A stretch of DNA of 64,000 bases from Ecdyonurus torrentis (lineage: Eukaryota > Arthropoda > Insecta > Ephemeroptera > Heptageniidae). The notes under the pieces were generated by a model that saw nothing but the letters and a program-made list of their open reading frames with translations, was not told the DNA's origin and ran no database searches. Each line of letters opens with the position of its first letter. The stretch's first letter is position 1. The stretch is from NCBI GenBank assembly GCA_949318235.1, contig OX439134.1:24748662-24812661 (forward strand), given 5' to 3'. Shown here one piece after another: positions 11,643-25,375 of the stretch. Position numbers and translations under genes: made by a program.

Positions 11643-12011
11643 ATGATGGCTACTATCACTCAATTTTTGGCTGCAATTCTTGTAAGTTTCTTTGAACTCC
11701 CATTACCTGATGATCCTTGCTTAAATATCCCTGATCCTTTCTCTTCCTTTACCTTATCCCCTTGTTTTGCTAAAAACTGGAGGCCTCTTGTAACCTCTAC
11801 CCCGATATCTCAAGGCTTGGGTAGACCTAAATTTAAATTGGTCTCTCGAGATCCTGAGGTAGAACGGAAGAGGAAATCAATGTCTCCAGTTTATGGTTCC
11901 CAAGTTCCAATCGTGCAATATTTAGAGCGTTGGAAGGTAAATGAAGTAAAATATTCTCCTTATGTTCCTTATAAATGTAAAAAAACGCGGGCAGCACGCC
12001 TTAGATTGTAA
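11643..12011 (+). CDS. unknown 122-residue ORF behind a TATA promoter
   Basis: The ATGATGG start lies a short leader (~20-25 nt) after the inferred start site. The N terminus MMATITQFLAAILVSFF is hydrophobic and signal-peptide-like, followed by proline-rich sequence and a basic C terminus (KCKKTRAARLRL). Codons 13-15 span a consensus donor (CTTGTAAGT at about 11679), so an alternative reading is a first exon ending there inside a signal peptide, as in many arthropod secreted-protein genes. Against that, the frame stays open for over 100 further codons in GC-richer DNA. No family is recognised. The segment PVYGSQVPIVQYL has a homologue at 9203-9241. No clear polyadenylation signal follows. It could be a young host gene or an element-derived ORF. 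Confidence 0.4.
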   Translation: MMATITQFLAAILVSFFELPLPDDPCLNIPDPFSSFTLSPCFAKNWRPLVTSTPISQGLGRPKFKLVSRDPEVERKRKSMSPVYGSQVPIVQYLERWKVNEVKYSPYVPYKCKKTRAARLRL

Positions 12012-12218
12012 ATATTAGTTATAAATTGACGATTAATTAATAATTATTTATTAGGTTAATTTGACGAGTTTTATACTAATAATATTAGATTTACGGTTTA
12101 GTTTGTAAGGATGGGTTGCAACCTAAGGATAAACTCCCTTTAATTTTTTCTCGACTTAGGGAAGATTTTCCCAGTAACTTTAATTTAAATTTGACGCAGG
12201 GAACCTGGGTTGCAACCC

Positions 12219-12271
12219 GCAAAAAGGCCATGTGCTGGCATGCTCTAATGCCAGTGCATGGCCTGTTTTGC
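12219..12271. other. long imperfect hairpin downstream of the unknown ORF
   Basis: GCAAAAAGGCCATGTGCTGG (continuing CAT, to 12241) pairs with the inverted ATGCCAGTGCATGGCC...TGC (12248-12271) around a 6-nt loop, with two mismatched bases and one bulge. It is preceded by GGGTTGCAACCC. It could be a transcript-end structure, a small-RNA precursor or a MITE remnant. Confidence 0.5.
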
Positions 12272-12741
12272 GTTTGGTTAAATTTGATATTTATTGATTA
12301 TTTCATCTATTCACGCTATTTAATTACCGCTCTTCACTTACGCACAGAAAGAATTACTTAATTTATGCTGTTTTATGTCATTATAGCATCATTGTTATTA
12401 AACTAGAATAATTAACATAAGTAATTAAAAAATTGTGCTATGTAACCTAGTTACTTTGCAGTACGTATTGCATAAATTGTGTTGTAGTAATAATATTATA
12501 TAGCATAAAATTATTACGTATCTATTTTTTGTATGTGCACAAATTAAAAATCGTTTATAATCAAATCTCGTACAAATAAATAGCAACAAAATTCTGTACA
12601 TTGAGGTCAATTTTGAATTAAATCAACTTCAACTAGGTACACTTGAATACAAATTTCCATCTTGAACATTGTTGTGATAAAAAGTAATATAACACACTAG
12701 TAATTACCGGAGTATTGTTATTTTTTTTTTATAGTACTAAA

Positions 12742-12906
12742 GTATTATTCACGTGACGCGTAAATTTGACGTGTCGACATGCGTTATAAAGGTGTTACAA
12801 ATGGACCCGTTCATAAAATTACATACGAATGGCTCCATTTGTTTACATTGTTCCAACTTTGTAACGCACGTCGACGCGTCAAATTTACATTTCATGTGAA
12901 TAATAC
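12742..12906. mobile_element. foldback repeat, GTATTATTCAC arms
   Basis: Arms 12742-12788 and 12860-12906 share GTATTATTCAC, AAATTTGACG and GTCGAC with GCGTTA in inverted order; the loop is about 70 bp. CG-rich cores (GACGCGT, CGTCGACGCG) stand out from the AT background. Probably a MITE; no clear target duplication was found. Confidence 0.5.
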
Positions 12907-14411
12907 GACTTAAAGGTTGTATACCTGCCTAATTGTATCCTGCAGCATATGCAACCCGCCGGACCCATAAATTGTATGTCCACAAAGACATACCTATCAC
13001 TTGAGGCTAAATGTGAATTTGCAATATAATTTTTACCACAGGCATTATATTTACTCTACATAATATATATGTGTGTATTTCACGGCTAATTAGCATTAAG
13101 GTGTTACATTAATTGATCACAGGGAAATCATAATTACCGTTCATATGACTATATTAATTACATCACAACTGTCTTAAAATTATGATATTAATTAATTTTT
13201 ATGATATGTAATATCGTAATAATTCCTGTGCATTAATATTCTACGCTTTATTATTATTCTTGTGTGTAAGTATTACATAATACACACACAATTGAGACTG
13301 CGTGATTTATTATTATTTTTTTTTATTTGAAAATAATTATTTTATTGTACTCCAATCAGATGGTCGCAAATTAAAAAGCTTTGTAAACATTATACATTTT
13401 CAAAAAATACGTTGAAGAAGGGTTCTGTTAAAAAAAATTATAAAAGAAAGGTCAAGTTCAAGGTTATTGATTATATAAATATGTTACAAAGAAATGAAGG
13501 TCGTTTGATAATGGAAGAAAACTTTGCTTTACCAGCCCCGTAGAATGAATAAAACAAACAGTATACTTTTTTTTTCTACTAAATTTTCAAGAAGCTGTGG
13601 TATAGATTTTTCATTTATTTATTAATTAGACATAATAGTTTAAAGTAAAAGTAACATTAAACATGTGTCACTACATCGATCTTCTAAAGACTTATCATAA
13701 TAACAATCTATTTACATTTCATTCATTTAATTAGGATCATATATTTTTCAATCCTGTTAAAACTTTTAATTCACGGCACATTTTTTTATATTCCAATTTC
13801 GTACAATTCATCACTTTATTACATATAAATATTAAATTATTATATAAAATTATCATCCTTAGCTTACGTATTACTAAGTTTTTCTTTTCTATTTTTACTT
13901 AAAAACAAAATAATATTCACAAGGACTTACAAATGAATAACAGATAGAACTTCAACGTAACGAGAGAATATTTTTTTAAAAATGGAATGTATACATAGAA
14001 ATGTAATCATATAATGCACTCTTGACGTATAGTAAATAAAGAAATTGCAATCTTGGAAGCTTAAAAAATAAATTACATTAAAAATATTTTCTATCTGACA
14101 ACATAAGCTAAAAACCACTTGAATTTAAAAACGTATATTTATTACATTTTCCTTTTTTATAGCAAAGTATATTTCAGATTATTTGATTTAAATATGATGC
14201 AGAGTAAAACTTCTTTTTTCTGTAATATTATGGTGAATAAGATTGAATATATTTACATAAAAAACCTAAATTGTTTAATTATGTTCAATAGCATTGACAT
14301 ATGGTATATGATTAATAGACACAATGGCGTATATGATTAAATTAAATTTTAAGTTTACTATATGGAATTTTTGTCACGAAACTTTCAACACCATCACTTT
14401 CACCACATATA
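12907..14411. other. AT-rich spacer, no gene seen
   Basis: AT-rich throughout, with short open frames only. No element ends, exons or RNA genes recognised. Confidence 0.5.
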
Positions 14412-14689
14412 CACTCTAAAAACTGGTGCATTACTTTAGTTACGTATACTAACTTATTTGAGATAATCAATTCTAAGTTATTATGAGTAGCTAGGTTAAT
14501 GCATTTTAGCAAGTTATTAAAAATGACTAATTTAAGATGTTTTAAGTTTTTTAAAGCTATTTTAAGTTAAATTAGCTATTGTTAATAACTTGCTAAATTG
14601 ATTATTTTAGCTGCTCATAATAACTTAAAAGTGATTATCTTAAATAAGTTAGAATTCGTAACTAAAGTAATGCACCATTTTTTAGAGTG
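14412..14689. mobile_element. CACTCTAAAAA palindromic MITE, copy B
   Basis: CACTCTAAAAACTGGTGCAT at the left and its inverse (ATGCACCATTTTTTAGAGTG) at the right, TA on both sides (14410-14411, 14690-14691). The interior repeats the arm pattern of copy A, so the whole element can fold into one hairpin. Confidence 0.75.
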
Positions 14690-14691
14690 TA

Positions 14692-15885
14692 TAGTGCAAC
14701 AAAATAATAAATTATTGAAATATGGATTCATGGGATTATTTAATAACATTTTTTTCTGAGTGTGATCACACTGGGAGAGATTTTGTTGCATAAAAATCTT
14801 TGAATTTCTTCTGCATGGAGAATGTTGCTCAATGTAGCAACATTTATGCTTAACAATACAACTTTTGCTATATTGTATAGTGAGTGATACATAGCATGAT
14901 ATAGTAAGATGCTTATCATAATTACTTATTACAAAATATGCTCTACAATACAGTAATTATATAATTCAGGAATGCAGCATAAATTATTTTATTATTATTA
15001 TTATTTACATGCGCCTATTACTCCCGTTACTTATGCTTTTGGAACTTATGGATGATGATTTACAAACGCACCTTAGCGGATAAATTATTATTGTCACAAA
15101 TTTGTAAAAAAAAAATCTTGTCTAGAAAATTAAAAAAAAAAATCGCTATGTTGCGTATTAAAAACCAACAACAATTTTTTTTAAAGAACTTAATAAAAGG
15201 CATTATAAGTTATTAAATTTTGTATCCAAGCTTTGGGATTCCACAAAAATGCTTTAAGGTAAAAAGAAAAAAAAAAAAAAAGTTTTAAACATTGTGAGTT
15301 AATAATAATAAAATGAAGATTATATTTTATAATGCTTTTTTTATTAGGTTTTAAATAAAAATCTGTCAAATGAATTCGTTTGGTTGAATATCTAATAATC
15401 TCTCTCTCTCTCTCTCTTCCACCCTCCCACTCCCACTCGGCCCACTCCCACCCTAACTCCTACTGTTCTTGGAAAGCCTCAGTAATAAATAAACTAAAGA
15501 TTGCAAAATGAAATTTTATTCAATTTCATCGCTCTCAAATATTATGTTACTTTATTTCTTTGCTTAATTTTTTATAAGAATTTTAATATAATATTTTATT
15601 TGTTCAGTACTGTATGTATTATGTATACACAGACACACACATGTATAAATACGTTTAAAAATACTGAACATTTCTACTCAATATGCAAAATTAATGTAGT
15701 AGAAGAAATTTTATTACGTATTTCTCTGCTTAATTTTAGTATAAATTATTGTATTCATGCAGGAACAAAAATAAATACATAATAATTATACTAGATCAAT
15801 GCAGCAATATTTATGCATAACAACATAATTTAATAGTTAAAATGTGCAACATAATTATTCATGTTATTAAATCACGGAAAAAGTA
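14692..15885. other. AT-rich spacer with AT-palindrome repeat pieces
   Basis: Pieces of the GCATAA/TTATGC-type AT repeat occur at 14820-14990 and 15760-15880 (ending AAATACATAATAATTATAC). A short (CT)n lies at 15397-15416. No gene seen. Confidence 0.45.
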
Positions 15886-16589
15886 ACTATAGTGTTACTA
15901 TCAACTGGCAACTCCAATCACTCAAGTGAGCGAGCGTAAAGGTGCTTTCACAATGGACGTAAGAGCTGACGTAAAGTCACGTAGAATTTTGCGCAGAAAT
16001 TTTCTTGATTTCTGCGTCATTTACGTAGAATTGACGTAAAGTTACGTAGACTTGACATAAAGTCACGCAGAAATTTCTACGTCACTTTACGTAAAGTGCG
16101 CAGAAATCAAACTGAGTTTGATTTCTGCGTAAGTTTACGTCAATACGTAGAAAGAAAAAAACAAACTAAAAATGGATTTTTATTAAAATGAAGTTAAAAA
16201 AATGATATAGAATTAATGAATTAAACTAAAATAATTAAATGTGATTAATATCAACTATATTAATTTCAAATTTAATTAATATAATATAATAAATGCATTT
16301 ATTTTTTAAAATTTAATAAATTAACAAAAGAAAAAAAATAGTACGGGGTAAAAAGTGATTTCAAAACCTAATTGCAATTGTATTAGAAAGGTGGATAAAG
16401 ACTTTCTCTCTTTTATTTACTGTTTTTTTTTTTTTTTTTTTTTTCATCCCCCGATTTTTGCATTCTGACTTTTTCGGAGGGTTAAAGTTGCGTTGCGATG
16501 ATTCAATCGGCGGGGAGAAATCACTGAAATGAGTGTTGAGGTAACTTAAATGACAATATCGATGCTTATGCCAAACAAATAATAAAACT

Positions 16590-19500
16590 CACCCCCTGAT
16601 TAGTTAAGGGATAATTAGCCTCAAAAATTCAAGTTCTTCGATTTGAATGCAACCAACGTCCTTACTGGGTTATTTAACCTGATTAAGATAATGGTGACAA
16701 GAAATAGTAAAAAAAACCCACCCCTGATTAGTTAAGGGATGGTTTACCCCTAAAATTAAGGTACTCCAATTTGAATGCAATCAACATGTTTACTGGGAAA
16801 CCTTAACCTGATTAAGATAATGTTGACAAGCAATAGTGAAAAATTTATCCCCTGTTAGTTAAACTTTAATTTAAAACGTGCTGAAATTTTAATTTTCAAC
16901 CCTTAAAGAGTGTTTCGGGGTGGTTCAACCACCGCTATAGGGTTCTCCGATTCTGACATAACCAACGATGTTTCCAGGGTAACATGACTAACATGCACAG
17001 ATAAAACAATGGCGACCAACAAAAATTATTAAATTGACTCCTGGAGGATTTAGGGGTGCCACCCCTGCTAGTGAAAATTAATATATTTAAGTGCAATCAA
17101 CTTCAGTTCCCAAGTTATTCGACCAAACAAAGACAATGGTGATTACCAAAAATGTTAAAATTGACCCCTGGAGGATTGAGGGGTGCCACCCCTGCTAATG
17201 AAAGTTCTCAAATTTCCGTGTAATCAACGTTGGTACTGGGGTTATTTGACCCAACAAAGACAATGGTGACTACCAAAAATGTTAAAATTGACCCTTGGAG
17301 GATTTAGGGGTGCCACCCTTGCTAATGAAAGTTTTCAGATTTCCATGTAATCAACGTTGGTACTGGGGTTATTTGACCAAAAAAAGACAATGAAGACTAC
17401 CAAAAATGTTAAAACTGACCCTTGGAGAACTTAAGGGTGCCACCCCTGCAAATAAAAGTTCTTGAATTTGAGTGCAATAAACGTCAGTACTGGGATAACT
17501 TGGTCCTTTAAATACAACGGATACTCCTTATAAAAAAAATTAAACTCTGAAGAATTAAAGGGGGCTAACTCAGCAAAAAAGTCAACCTTTAGGGGTTAAT
17601 TCAAAAAAATTTAAGGTTAAGTTATCCCAGTACTAATGTTGACTGCATAAGTTTTTTATTTCTAGAGTAGGCACTTGTAAATCTTCTAACGTTTAATTTT
17701 TTTATTTTTGGTGGTCACAATTGTCTTTGTTGGTTCAGATAACTGCAATAATAATGTAAATTGCACTAAAATCAGATAACTTTTCTTTGCAAGGGTGGCC
17801 CCTTAAGGTCTACAAGGATCAATTTTATCGTTTTAAGTGATCACGTTCGTCTTTGGTAAGTCAAGTTACCCTTGTACCGACGTTGATTGCACTGAAATTG
17901 GATAATTTCTATTTGCAGGGTTACATAATCAACTTCTGAGAATTAAAGGGGCGGTTCAACCGTAAAATTCATGTATCATGATTTGGATGCAACAAACGTA
18001 GAAATCGGGGTAACTTGACGTCCGTATAACGATTGTAAGCAAAAAAGGGTTACATACTTACCCCTTGAGGATTGAAGGGGCGATTCAACCATAAAATTCA
18101 ATTATCTTGATTTGGATGACACAAGCTTTGAAGTAGGGGCAATTAGACTTCCATACAACGATAATGAGCACCAAATGGTTACCTACTCATCCTGTGAGGA
18201 TTAAAGGGGCAGTTCAACGAAAAAATTCAAGTATTCCGATTTGGATGACAAAAGCGTAAAACTCGATGTATCGTGAGCTTTTAAAAACTATTGCAGGCAC
18301 CAAAGGTCTATTAACTTACCCGCTAAGATTTGAAAGGGCGGTTCAACTTTGACGTTTGAGTTCTACGATTTAAATACGACGTTATATTTATATTACAAGA
18401 AGCATATACAACTTTTTGGTACTATTCATAAAATTATAAAAATCAAGGTTTTGCGAAATACGCCATTCTTTGCATGAAAAAAAAACTAAATATTAAAGTT
18501 GAATCGCTCTTTAAATCTCAACGGGTGAGTTAATAGACCTTTGGTGCATGCCATAGCTTTTGAGAGCTCAAGTTACCCCGACTTTTACGCGTGTGTCATT
18601 CAAATGGGGATACTTGCATTTTACGCTTCAACCGCCCCTTTATTCCTGAGAAAGTAAATATATAAACCTTTGGTGTTCATTGTTGTTCATTGTCAGGTTA
18701 CCACGATTTCAAGGCTTGTGTTATCCAAATAGGGATACTTGAATTTTATGGTTGAACCGCCCCTTTATTCTTGAGGGGATGAGTATGTAACAATTTAGGG
18801 CTTACTATCGTTATATGGAAGTCAAGGGACCCCGATTTCAAAGCTTGTGTCATCCAAATCGGGATACTTGAAATTTATGGTTAAACCGGACTTTTAATCC
18901 TCAAGGGGTGAGTATGTAACCCTTTAGTGCTCACCAACGTTATATGGAAGTCAAGTTACCCCGATTTCAACGTTTGTGTCATCCAATTTGAGCTAATTGA
19001 ATTTTTCGGTTAAACCGCCCCTTTAATTCTTCAGGGTTGATTATTTAACCCCTTGGTGCTGACCATCGTTATATGGAAGTCAAGTTACCCCGACTTTAAC
19101 GCTTGAGTCATCCAAATCGAGATAATTGAATTTTTTGGAAGAACCACCTCTTTAATTCTCAGGGGTTGAGTATTAACCCCTTGGTGCTGACCATCGTTAT
19201 ATGGAAGTCAAGTTACCCCGACTTTAACGCTTGAGTCATCCAAATCGAGATAATTGAATTTTTTGGAAGAACCACCTCTTTAATTCTCAGGGGTTGAGTA
19301 TTAACCCCTTGGTGCTGACCATCGTTATATTGAAGTCAAGTTACCCCGAATTCCACGCTTGTGTCATCCAAATTGAGCTAATTGAATTTTTCGGTTGAAC
19401 CGCCCCTTTAATTTTTCGGGTTTGAGTATTTAACCCCTTGGTGCTGACCATCATTATATGGAAGTCAAGTTACCCTGATTTCAACGTTTGTTGCATCCAA

Positions 19501-19690
19501 ATCGGGATACTTATATTTTACGGTTGAACCGCCTCTTTAATCCTCAGGGGGTGACTATGTAACCCTTTAGTGCCCACCATCGTATTCAGAAGGTCAATTA
19601 ACGCCAACTTCAACCTTCGCTGCGTCCAAATCGGAGAACTTTAATTTTAAATACGTAGGCCCCTTTTTGACCCCCAGGGGGTGGACCCAA
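16590..19690. repeat. 128-bp satellite array with orientation switches
   Basis: Units of about 126-129 bp recur, marked by TATATGGAAGTCAAGTTACC (about 18940, 19069, 19198, 19326, 19454) or by its diverged inverse (GGGGTTATTTGACC, CCCCTGGAGGATT; about 17037, 17163, 17289, 17416). Orientation is one way at about 16590-17570, reversed to about 17930, back until about 18410, then reversed to 19690. Two adjacent units near 19070-19327 are identical over about 128 bp, so unequal exchange has been recent; others differ widely. Short open frames are not coding. Confidence 0.8.
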
Positions 19691-20985
19691 AGGGTAGTTA
19701 AAAATCTTTTTGGTACCTTCATTTGGATTAATTATTTTTAAAATCTTCATGGTTGAATTTTTAATTTGTGTTATCGTGAATTATATTTTGATCATGAGTT
19801 TTTCTTTGCACCCTAGTAATCTAATCGTAGTGGTTCCTTAAAAAAAAGAAAAAAAGAGCGAAAGGGTTGATTCTAGAGCTACAAACTTTTAGGGTTCAAA
19901 GATAAAAGGATGGCCCCCCCTGTCAAGTGAGATGGGTTAATTATAATGGATACTAACGGTGAAGGGTTGGTTCAAAGGGGGGTCTCACTTGGTTATAGGG
20001 TGCTAGAGTTGGGCAGTTTCAACGTCACAACTGCCTGGCGCTCAATTGCTGCGGCGAGTACAGCGAGTGCGTTGATATGCCGTGCGCCGATATACCGCGA
20101 GCTGGAGCGATGGCGATTTTGACAGGTTATCAGAATTTTGGTTCCATTGAAGTATAAAAAACTTTTTTTTAAGGTATCGAGGGCCTGTCTAATTTAAAAG
20201 GAAAAAATCTCTGCCAGTCAAATGGGACCACGTGTCATCACCGCGACACAGTGGCATTTTGGGATCTCTGCGTGATATTACCCATGTAAATCTATAATTG
20301 AGTATAAAAAAAAGAAGTTATGTTAAATTAAGTAGTCTAAAAATTAGCTTAAAGAAATAACTCTAAACATCCTAATCATCCCGCTGTTGACTGTGAGTGT
20401 GAGCACCACACAGTACACTGTTCATGCAGTCATCACAACAACAACAACAACAAAGATGAAAATTGTCACATTTAAAGCAGTTTATTGATATCTTTTATAC
20501 ATTTTTCAATAATTTTAGTTAATCAAAGAGATTCGTGTTAATGTACAGGTGGCACTTTTCGAAGATCCTGAAATAGAGCAGTACTTCGCTGTCAGAGCCC
20601 CATTTGACTCCTCAGTGATGTTTTTTTTTTCTTTTTCCCTAATTGAGCTAGCGCGATGAAACCAACGCCAATCCTATTTTTTTTAGAAAATATTTAGAAC
20701 CAACACCAGATTTGCTTGTCTATCTCCATTATTTCTGTATCTTAAAAATGCAAAATATGGAGTGACCAAAATGTGACGAGGTGCCTCTGAACTTTTGCAG
20801 TTTTCTCTAAACTTATTTATTATTTTTCAATTTAACATACAAATTCGTATTCCTCATAAAATTTACTTTCCTTTGGTATATTATATCGTACTGCAACTTC
20901 AATTTTCAGGCTTAAAAAAAGGTAAAAAGAAACCTTCTTTCTCCCATATTTAAGAAATAAATTCAAGATGGCGGCTGATTGGCAT
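19691..20985. other. unrecognised interior of the 5.2-kb element
   Basis: A GC-richer section (about 19900-20300) with CGGCGAGTACAGCGAGTGCG-type sequence is followed by AT-rich DNA. No long open frame or recognised domain; possibly captured host DNA. Confidence 0.4.
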
Positions 20986-21663
20986 AACGTAACGTAGAAA
21001 TTTCTGCGTAAGTTTACGTTGACATAAAGTCACGTAAATTTTATGTCCATTGTGAAAGGACCTGCGTCTTGCGCAGAATTTGCGCAGAATCTTACGTCCA
21101 TTGTGAAAGCACCTAACACTAGATCAGATAATTTCTCTTTGCAAGCGCCATTTGTCGGTCGCGACGCTCCTGCATACTCATTTAAAGTTCAAAGTTACAG
21201 ATTTTGGAGTTCTTTATCTAAAAACATTCGTGCAAACCCCTCTGTAAATGTATTTAAATCAACTCTAGAAAGAGATTTATTTAAAAAATATTTAGTCGCA
21301 AAATATTAGTATTTTTGGTTTAAATGTATTTCAAGAATACTTAAAGTTTGTGTGTTTTTATATGCAATTAAAAGAGGTCCGTCCTCAAAAGACCTAAAAT
21401 ATGTATTATACTTTTATAGTACACATTTTTTTTTTCAAATTTTTCTTAACTCTTAAATCATCACTTAATTAAAGATTGTATAAATTTTTTGATCGTTAAA
21501 AAAGTATAATACTGTTCATTTGAGTTAATTGTTATTTTGTATAAGTAGTAAGCATTTATTTTGATTTATCTATCTATTTATTTATTTTTCTTTCTCAATA
21601 TATACTATAAACCTGAATATAAACTTATATTTGTGTGATATTATTGAGTGATTTTGTTGCTAA

Positions 21664-22256
21664 AGGTGGAGACAGCGGTCAAATTATCGCAATCGCATTC
21701 CCATTAAAATGTGATTGCGATAGCTGAGCAAACAGTGGTCACATTTTTACCCCCAAAAGTTTTGTGATAAACGGCCATCCAAAATGGAGGACCATATATG
21801 CCCAGCTGACAAAAATAGAAAATAATAATAAATTAATAATAGAGGTTTCTAAGCAAAATTAACGATTTGCATTTATTTGTAGTGTTGAAAAAATTAATTA
21901 CATACTAAAATTTTTATATCAGACCTTATTATTAATAAGATTTAACACAATGCACACAGAAGTTTAAAAAGTGGTTTGAATTTAGCGCCGGAACATAATA
22001 CGATTGTCATCTGCTGCTGCCTCTGTGGCCAGCTGTGGCCTTGGTGTGGCGCGTCTGATTGGCCCACGTCATACCGCATTTTTATTGTTTTCGCAAAAGT
22101 TAGGTGAAGTCTAACTTGTGCGAAGCGCATTACCGCTACCGCAAAAGTTAAAGAAATGCGCCAGCTCTTAGCGCGTAAAGCCGCTAGCCAATCAGAGAGC
22201 TAGTTTACTATCGCTGTCACAATAAAAACGCGAAACTTTGACCGCTGTCTCCACCT
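21664..22256. mobile_element. PIF/Harbinger-like MITE, 593 bp
   Basis: Perfect ends AGGTGGAGACAGCGGTCAAA and its inverse TTTGACCGCTGTCTCCACCT, with TAA on both sides (21661-21663, 22257-22259). The interior is GC-richer, with an internal GCAATCGCATT...AATGTGATTGCG inverted pair near the left end. It lies inside the 3'UTR of the LINE fragment. No coding capacity. Confidence 0.8.
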
Positions 22257-22367
22257 TAATTTATATTATGTTATTGTATTAAATGCTTATGTTAAATTGT
22301 TTATTATAATTATGGCCAAGGTTTTGTAAAATAGGGCTGTCAAGCCCTCACAACGCCTTAATAAAGT

Positions 22368-22612
<245 letters not shown>

Positions 22613-25327
22613 GACTTTTTTTTATAATAAGTTTGCTACATAATATAATTATACAGAGTTTTTTTAAATTTTTTTAGAGCTTTTACTATTTACCGCTGAA
22701 AAAAATAATGTTTATTATACTAACGAGTTACTGCAGTTTAAACTTTTTTCAACCAATAAGTTATTGGTTTGTATTGAAGAGCTATATCTATTAAAACTAA
22801 ATAATTTCTTAAATTTATGTTTTACTTGATAGCAATATTTTGTGCTCTACAATATAGCAATTGTTTAATGAAACATACATTACGTAATTTATTTTTTTCT
22901 GTGTATATAGTATATAATACAGAGACTCAGAAAAACGTATAAAGAGAGATTTTTTTCATGAGTTATTTATAAGCATTGGTTTTGTATACATTTATATTTT
23001 TTTTTCAATGATGCATACACAGAATTAAACAAATAATAAATTTTTTAACGTTTCATTTCATATTTGTTATGAATTTCTGTGTATAAATAGTATAAAATAA
23101 TTTCAAAGAAAGTCTTCTCATACCTCAGGAAATTAAAAAAAAAAAAAACCCCATCTTCTTCTTTATATATGATTTGAAATTTAATAAAGAAAAAATGCAT
23201 TTCTTTTTGTTCTTAATGCAATATTTTTTTTATAAAATGCAATTTTATAATGCACAGCTTGTTTCACTTGGAAAACATTCTTATTAAATGTAAAAGAATT
23301 TTTAATTTTACATTTGAAGAGTATAAAATGAAAAAAAAAGTGTAATTTTGTAAAATAATTTTATAATGCAACAGAATATTATAAAAAATGTAATTTAAAA
23401 GTTATTTTTAAAACCGCGTTGCATATGTTTATTTCATATTTTATTGTACTATTGCTTTTTATTGTGGGGAAAAAAAGATACTCGAGAAATTTAATGCAAA
23501 TCTCTTTCTAAGAGTTGCCGTATTTTCTTATCATTAATGTTTTTATGTTTCTAAAGCGAAGTGTTATTGATGGCATATTTTTGAATTTGAAGTATTTCTG
23601 TACAAATAAGCCCGATTGCAAGAATTTTATTTCTTGATAATATTGATATTGATAAAATACAATTTAAAAAAAGTGTACAATTTTAGCTGGTATGTATTTT
23701 TTCTCTTGATAATTTTGACATAAAAAAAAATAGTTCAATACTCTCTTTTGTTGATAGGGGAAAAATTGCAAGGATTTGAAAATTTACAGTTTCTTTTCTT
23801 TAGTTAACGTTTTGTACTTTGAATTTCATTAAATATTAATTAAAAAATTATTTAAAAAAAAAAAAAAACTAATGTAATTAAAATTAAATTTTTTTTTATA
23901 TTTTAATCAATCATTTAAGCAAAATATTATTTATTAACAATTATTATTAACGATGCTATTATTATTATTATTTTCTGATGTACAAAAAGGAACTTTTCAG
24001 ATATTCTTTATTAAATCTTCAATGCATAAACTAAAAATAAAGCTGACAGTCTAATGATTAACAACCAAGATAAAACATAAAAAATAATAAATTTCAACTC
24101 AACACAACAAATTTTAACGACATTAACCTGTAAATAATATTCATTGTAAAAAATATTACAACGCAATTAAGATTGAAAATTAAATAAAAAAAAGTTTAAA
24201 GTACATGTTCGTCATTAATCTTTTCCTCTTATATTTTTTCCGTTGAAGGTGCAATTTTTTCCAATTATTAAATTTTTTTTACGAAGTTTGTTAATTGTTC
24301 ATGACATCCCCTTGCCCTTGTCTTAAGTGTTTAACTTTTTTTAGAGATAAATTTTTAAGAAAATTATAGAACTTTTTTTCTTCTTCTTCTGATTGGCAAT
24401 GTCAATTAAATTTGAAGATAATTTTTTATTAAAGTTTTTTCATGGTAGAATTTAATAAAATTTGTTCAAAAGATTTTTAAGTAAAAAATTTATTTGTATG
24501 TAGAATATGGATGCATTAAATTTGTGCCAAAATTTATATTTCAAAATTTGTACGATTATAATATTTTAAATGCATAAATGTGAAGTATAATATGTAATAT
24601 GTAGATTAAATGTGATAGTATAATAAAGAGTTACGTTGAGTAAGAAAAAAAAAAAAAAAAGAGGGGTGGGGGGCTGCTGATTTGGTTTTTGTCGTGGTTG
24701 CTTGAAAAATATACCAGCTAATTATACGAACAAAATAAAAAAGTCAATGGTATTTTAAACAAAAATTAGAAATTTATGTTTCCGATTATTGCATAGCATA
24801 AAATTTTCACATTTTGATACTGGTGACCACATGTACCTTGCACATTTTCCATGAAACCATGATCTCTTCATTGAATTAAATAAGCATCTTTATTTCAAAA
24901 AAAAAAGTCTTAAAGGGGGGAGGTTTAGGCTTGATTATACTCAAACTCAATTCTTACACCTAATCCTACATATTAATACTTTTCTTAAGATGTTTGTGGC
25001 ATTAGTTAATTAAAATGAATATCAAACACCTATTTTAGTACTTAAATTTTATACCAACATAATTTTGTTTACTAAAGTGTGATATATTTATTTCATATTA
25101 CATAATACGCTATAAATATAATAGTTGCTATATAATTATTTCCATATTTTACTAAAAACATTAAAAAATATATACACTCTTCTTTTAAATCTGAATAATG
25201 TTTTTAAAAAAAGTTTATTCAAAGAAGAAAAAAAAAATCTCATTATATGAACAAGTGTAAATTTTCAAAGTATGTTGTATTTTGTTTTAGTAAAATTTTA
25301 TTATGAAAACTTTAATCTCTCTCTCTT

Positions 25328-25375
<48 letters not shown>

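Larger units (their letters stand above)
15940..21113. mobile_element. 5.2-kb PIF/Harbinger-like non-autonomous element carrying a satellite array
   Basis: Termini AGGTGCTTTCACAATGGACG and its inverse CGTCCATTGTGAAAGCACC; TAA at 15937-15939 and 21114-21116 fits the 3-bp TWA target of PIF/Harbinger. Subterminal regions are dense in ACGTAAA/TTTACGT and GCGCAGAAAT motifs in both orientations (15960-16150, 20990-21100). The interior holds a satellite array (16590-19690) and a GC-richer unrecognised piece (19900-20300). No transposase frame is present. It splits a LINE fragment in phase, which confirms the boundaries. Confidence 0.7.

Noticed and set aside
11643..12011. Histone gene (two CCAAT boxes, TATA, downstream hairpin)
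   Set aside because: The encoded peptide has no histone-fold sequence, and the hairpin does not match the histone 3' stem-loop.
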